Below, piece by piece: positions 5,702 through 6,655 of a stretch of DNA of 6,655 nucleotides. Each line of letters begins with the position of its first letter. The stretch's first letter is position 1. The stretch lies in contig CALGZV010000349.1 in NCBI GenBank assembly GCA_937934385.1, positions 1 to 6,655 of the forward strand, in the 5' to 3' direction. The translations under genes were made by a program, and so were the position numbers. The notes under the pieces were generated by a model. The model worked only from the letters and a program-made list of their open reading frames with translations, was not told the DNA's origin and searched no databases. The stretch comes from an uncultured Clostridia bacterium. GTDB lineage: Bacteria > Bacillota > Clostridia > Oscillospirales > CAG-272.

Positions 5702-6655
5702 ATGAAAAAAAGAAGATTTATAAGTCTTGCTCTGGCTCTGCTGACGGTACTCGGAACAGTTTCTGTAGCGGCGGTAACAACCTCCGCTGCCGAAGGCGAT
5801 GAGGAAAGAATCGACTATTTTGAGCATGAGTTCAAGACTCAGGAGGAAAAGCTCGCAACGATGGAGCTTATGCTCTCACTGTACGGCTATGAGCTTTACT
5901 TCGAGAGAACTACCGGTGAGGTTGCATACCGCAATACCGAGACCGGTGCTATAACCTTTACAAACCCCTACGATGTATCAAAGAGCGGAGGCGGCGGCTC
6001 GGCAGACACAAAGAGCATGCTGCTCTCGCAGATACTTCTTACCTATACAGATAACGGTAAGACGGTAAAAATGTACAGCTATACCGAAGCGTCGCTCCGC
6101 GATCAGATCAACGTCAAGTACGTTAAGAACGGTATCCGTGTTGAGTACGCAATGGGACGTGTTGAGACAAGACGTCTGCTTCCGAGAGTTATTGAGAAAT
6201 CAAAATTCGAAGAGCTGATCATGGCTAATATCTCAAGTGCCGAGCATCATAAGTATGTCGGCGACTTCTATACGCTCGAGGATCCCTCCGGCAAATCACA
6301 GCAGGAGATCGACGAGATGAACGCGCGTGTTCCGATCACCAAGGAGATGGCGGTATATGTCCTCCAGTCGGATACGACCGAGCGTGAGATGAACGTTCTT
6401 GAAAGCTATATCAAGCTTTATTGTCCTGACTTCACATACGAACTGCTCGCTGAGATCCATAATGAGGTACAGTATGTCGGAACTGATAACGATCCGCCTC
6501 TGTTCCGTCTGTCTCTTGAGTATTATCTTGATGAATACGGACTTCAGGTAAGACTTCCCGCGAACGGTATCGACTTCGATGAATCCACATATCAGTTCCA
6601 GACCGTTAACATTCTCCCCTACTTCGGTGCGGGCAGCAATGAATACAACGGCTAC
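5702..6655 (+). CDS. Secreted protein resembling DUF5696 family, 3'-truncated
   Basis: The first 318 codons are in the window and the frame is open at the right edge. The product begins with a clear signal peptide: MKKRR, a hydrophobic core at 6-25, and a probable cut after SAA at 28-30. An acidic stretch follows, then a beta-rich region with YELYFERTTGEVAYRNTETG (62-81) and a flexible SGGGGS run. The last visible residues (NILPYFGAGS then EYNGY) resemble, from memory, the conserved entry to the DUF5696 domain, a family I recall beside sugar ABC importers and Yip1-type proteins in Firmicutes. No lipobox cysteine is seen, so it is released or held by a part outside the window. Function is unknown. 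A surface glycan-processing or glycan-binding role is a guess from context, and no catalytic residues can be named from this half. It lies 35 bases after the Yip1 gene, in the same presumed operon. Confidence 0.7.
   Translation, partial: MKKRRFISLALALLTVLGTVSVAAVTTSAAEGDEERIDYFEHEFKTQEEKLATMELMLSLYGYELYFERTTGEVAYRNTETGAITFTNPYDVSKSGGGGSADTKSMLLSQILLTYTDNGKTVKMYSYTEASLRDQINVKYVKNGIRVEYAMGRVETRRLLPRVIEKSKFEELIMANISSAEHHKYVGDFYTLEDPSGKSQQEIDEMNARVPITKEMAVYVLQSDTTEREMNVLESYIKLYCPDFTYELLAEIHNEVQYVGTDNDPPLFRLSLEYYLDEYGLQVRLPANGIDFDESTYQFQTVNILPYFGAGSNEYNGY

Overview
The window is a compact run of five co-directional (+ strand) genes, open at both ends. It looks like the middle of a carbohydrate-uptake operon of the CUT1 ABC-importer type. 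Purine-rich Shine-Dalgarno sites, moderate G+C, preference for GGA (Gly), CTT (Leu) and ATA (Ile) codons, and the family content all suggest a Gram-positive anaerobe of the Clostridia, such as a Ruminococcus/Oscillospiraceae or Lachnospiraceae gut or rumen species. The lineage is inferred from style and gene content, not from a marker gene.

Layout: (1) 1-1486, the 3' part of an extracellular solute-binding protein whose reading frame is open to the left edge and which has an extra domain ahead of the binding domain. (2) 1487-1671, a 185-base gap, the only sizeable non-coding stretch; it holds a strong GC-rich hairpin (1511-1542) and a possible further fold, but no convincing promoter or U-tract terminator. 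(3) 1672-2646 and 2648-3511, two membrane permeases of the MalF and MalG types, one base apart. (4) 3531-5666, a 711-residue protein with a signal peptide, an NHL-type beta-propeller, TPR-like helices, a transmembrane segment and a C-terminal Yip1-family membrane domain. (5) 5702 to the right edge, the N-terminal 318 residues of a secreted protein that resembles the DUF5696 family.

Likely joint role: the binding protein captures a sugar or oligosaccharide outside the cell and hands it to the permease pair. No ATPase gene is present, so energy probably comes from a shared MsmX/UgpC-type ATPase elsewhere or from a gene outside the window. The last two genes are exported or membrane-anchored proteins of unknown function. 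Their tight placement suggests a dedicated job with this importer, such as sensing or presenting substrate, processing glycans at the cell surface, or assembling the transporter.

The most interesting part is this coupling of an ordinary importer to an NHL-TPR-Yip1 membrane protein and a DUF5696-like secreted protein. I saw no CRISPR array, tRNA, rRNA, insertion sequence or phage signature.
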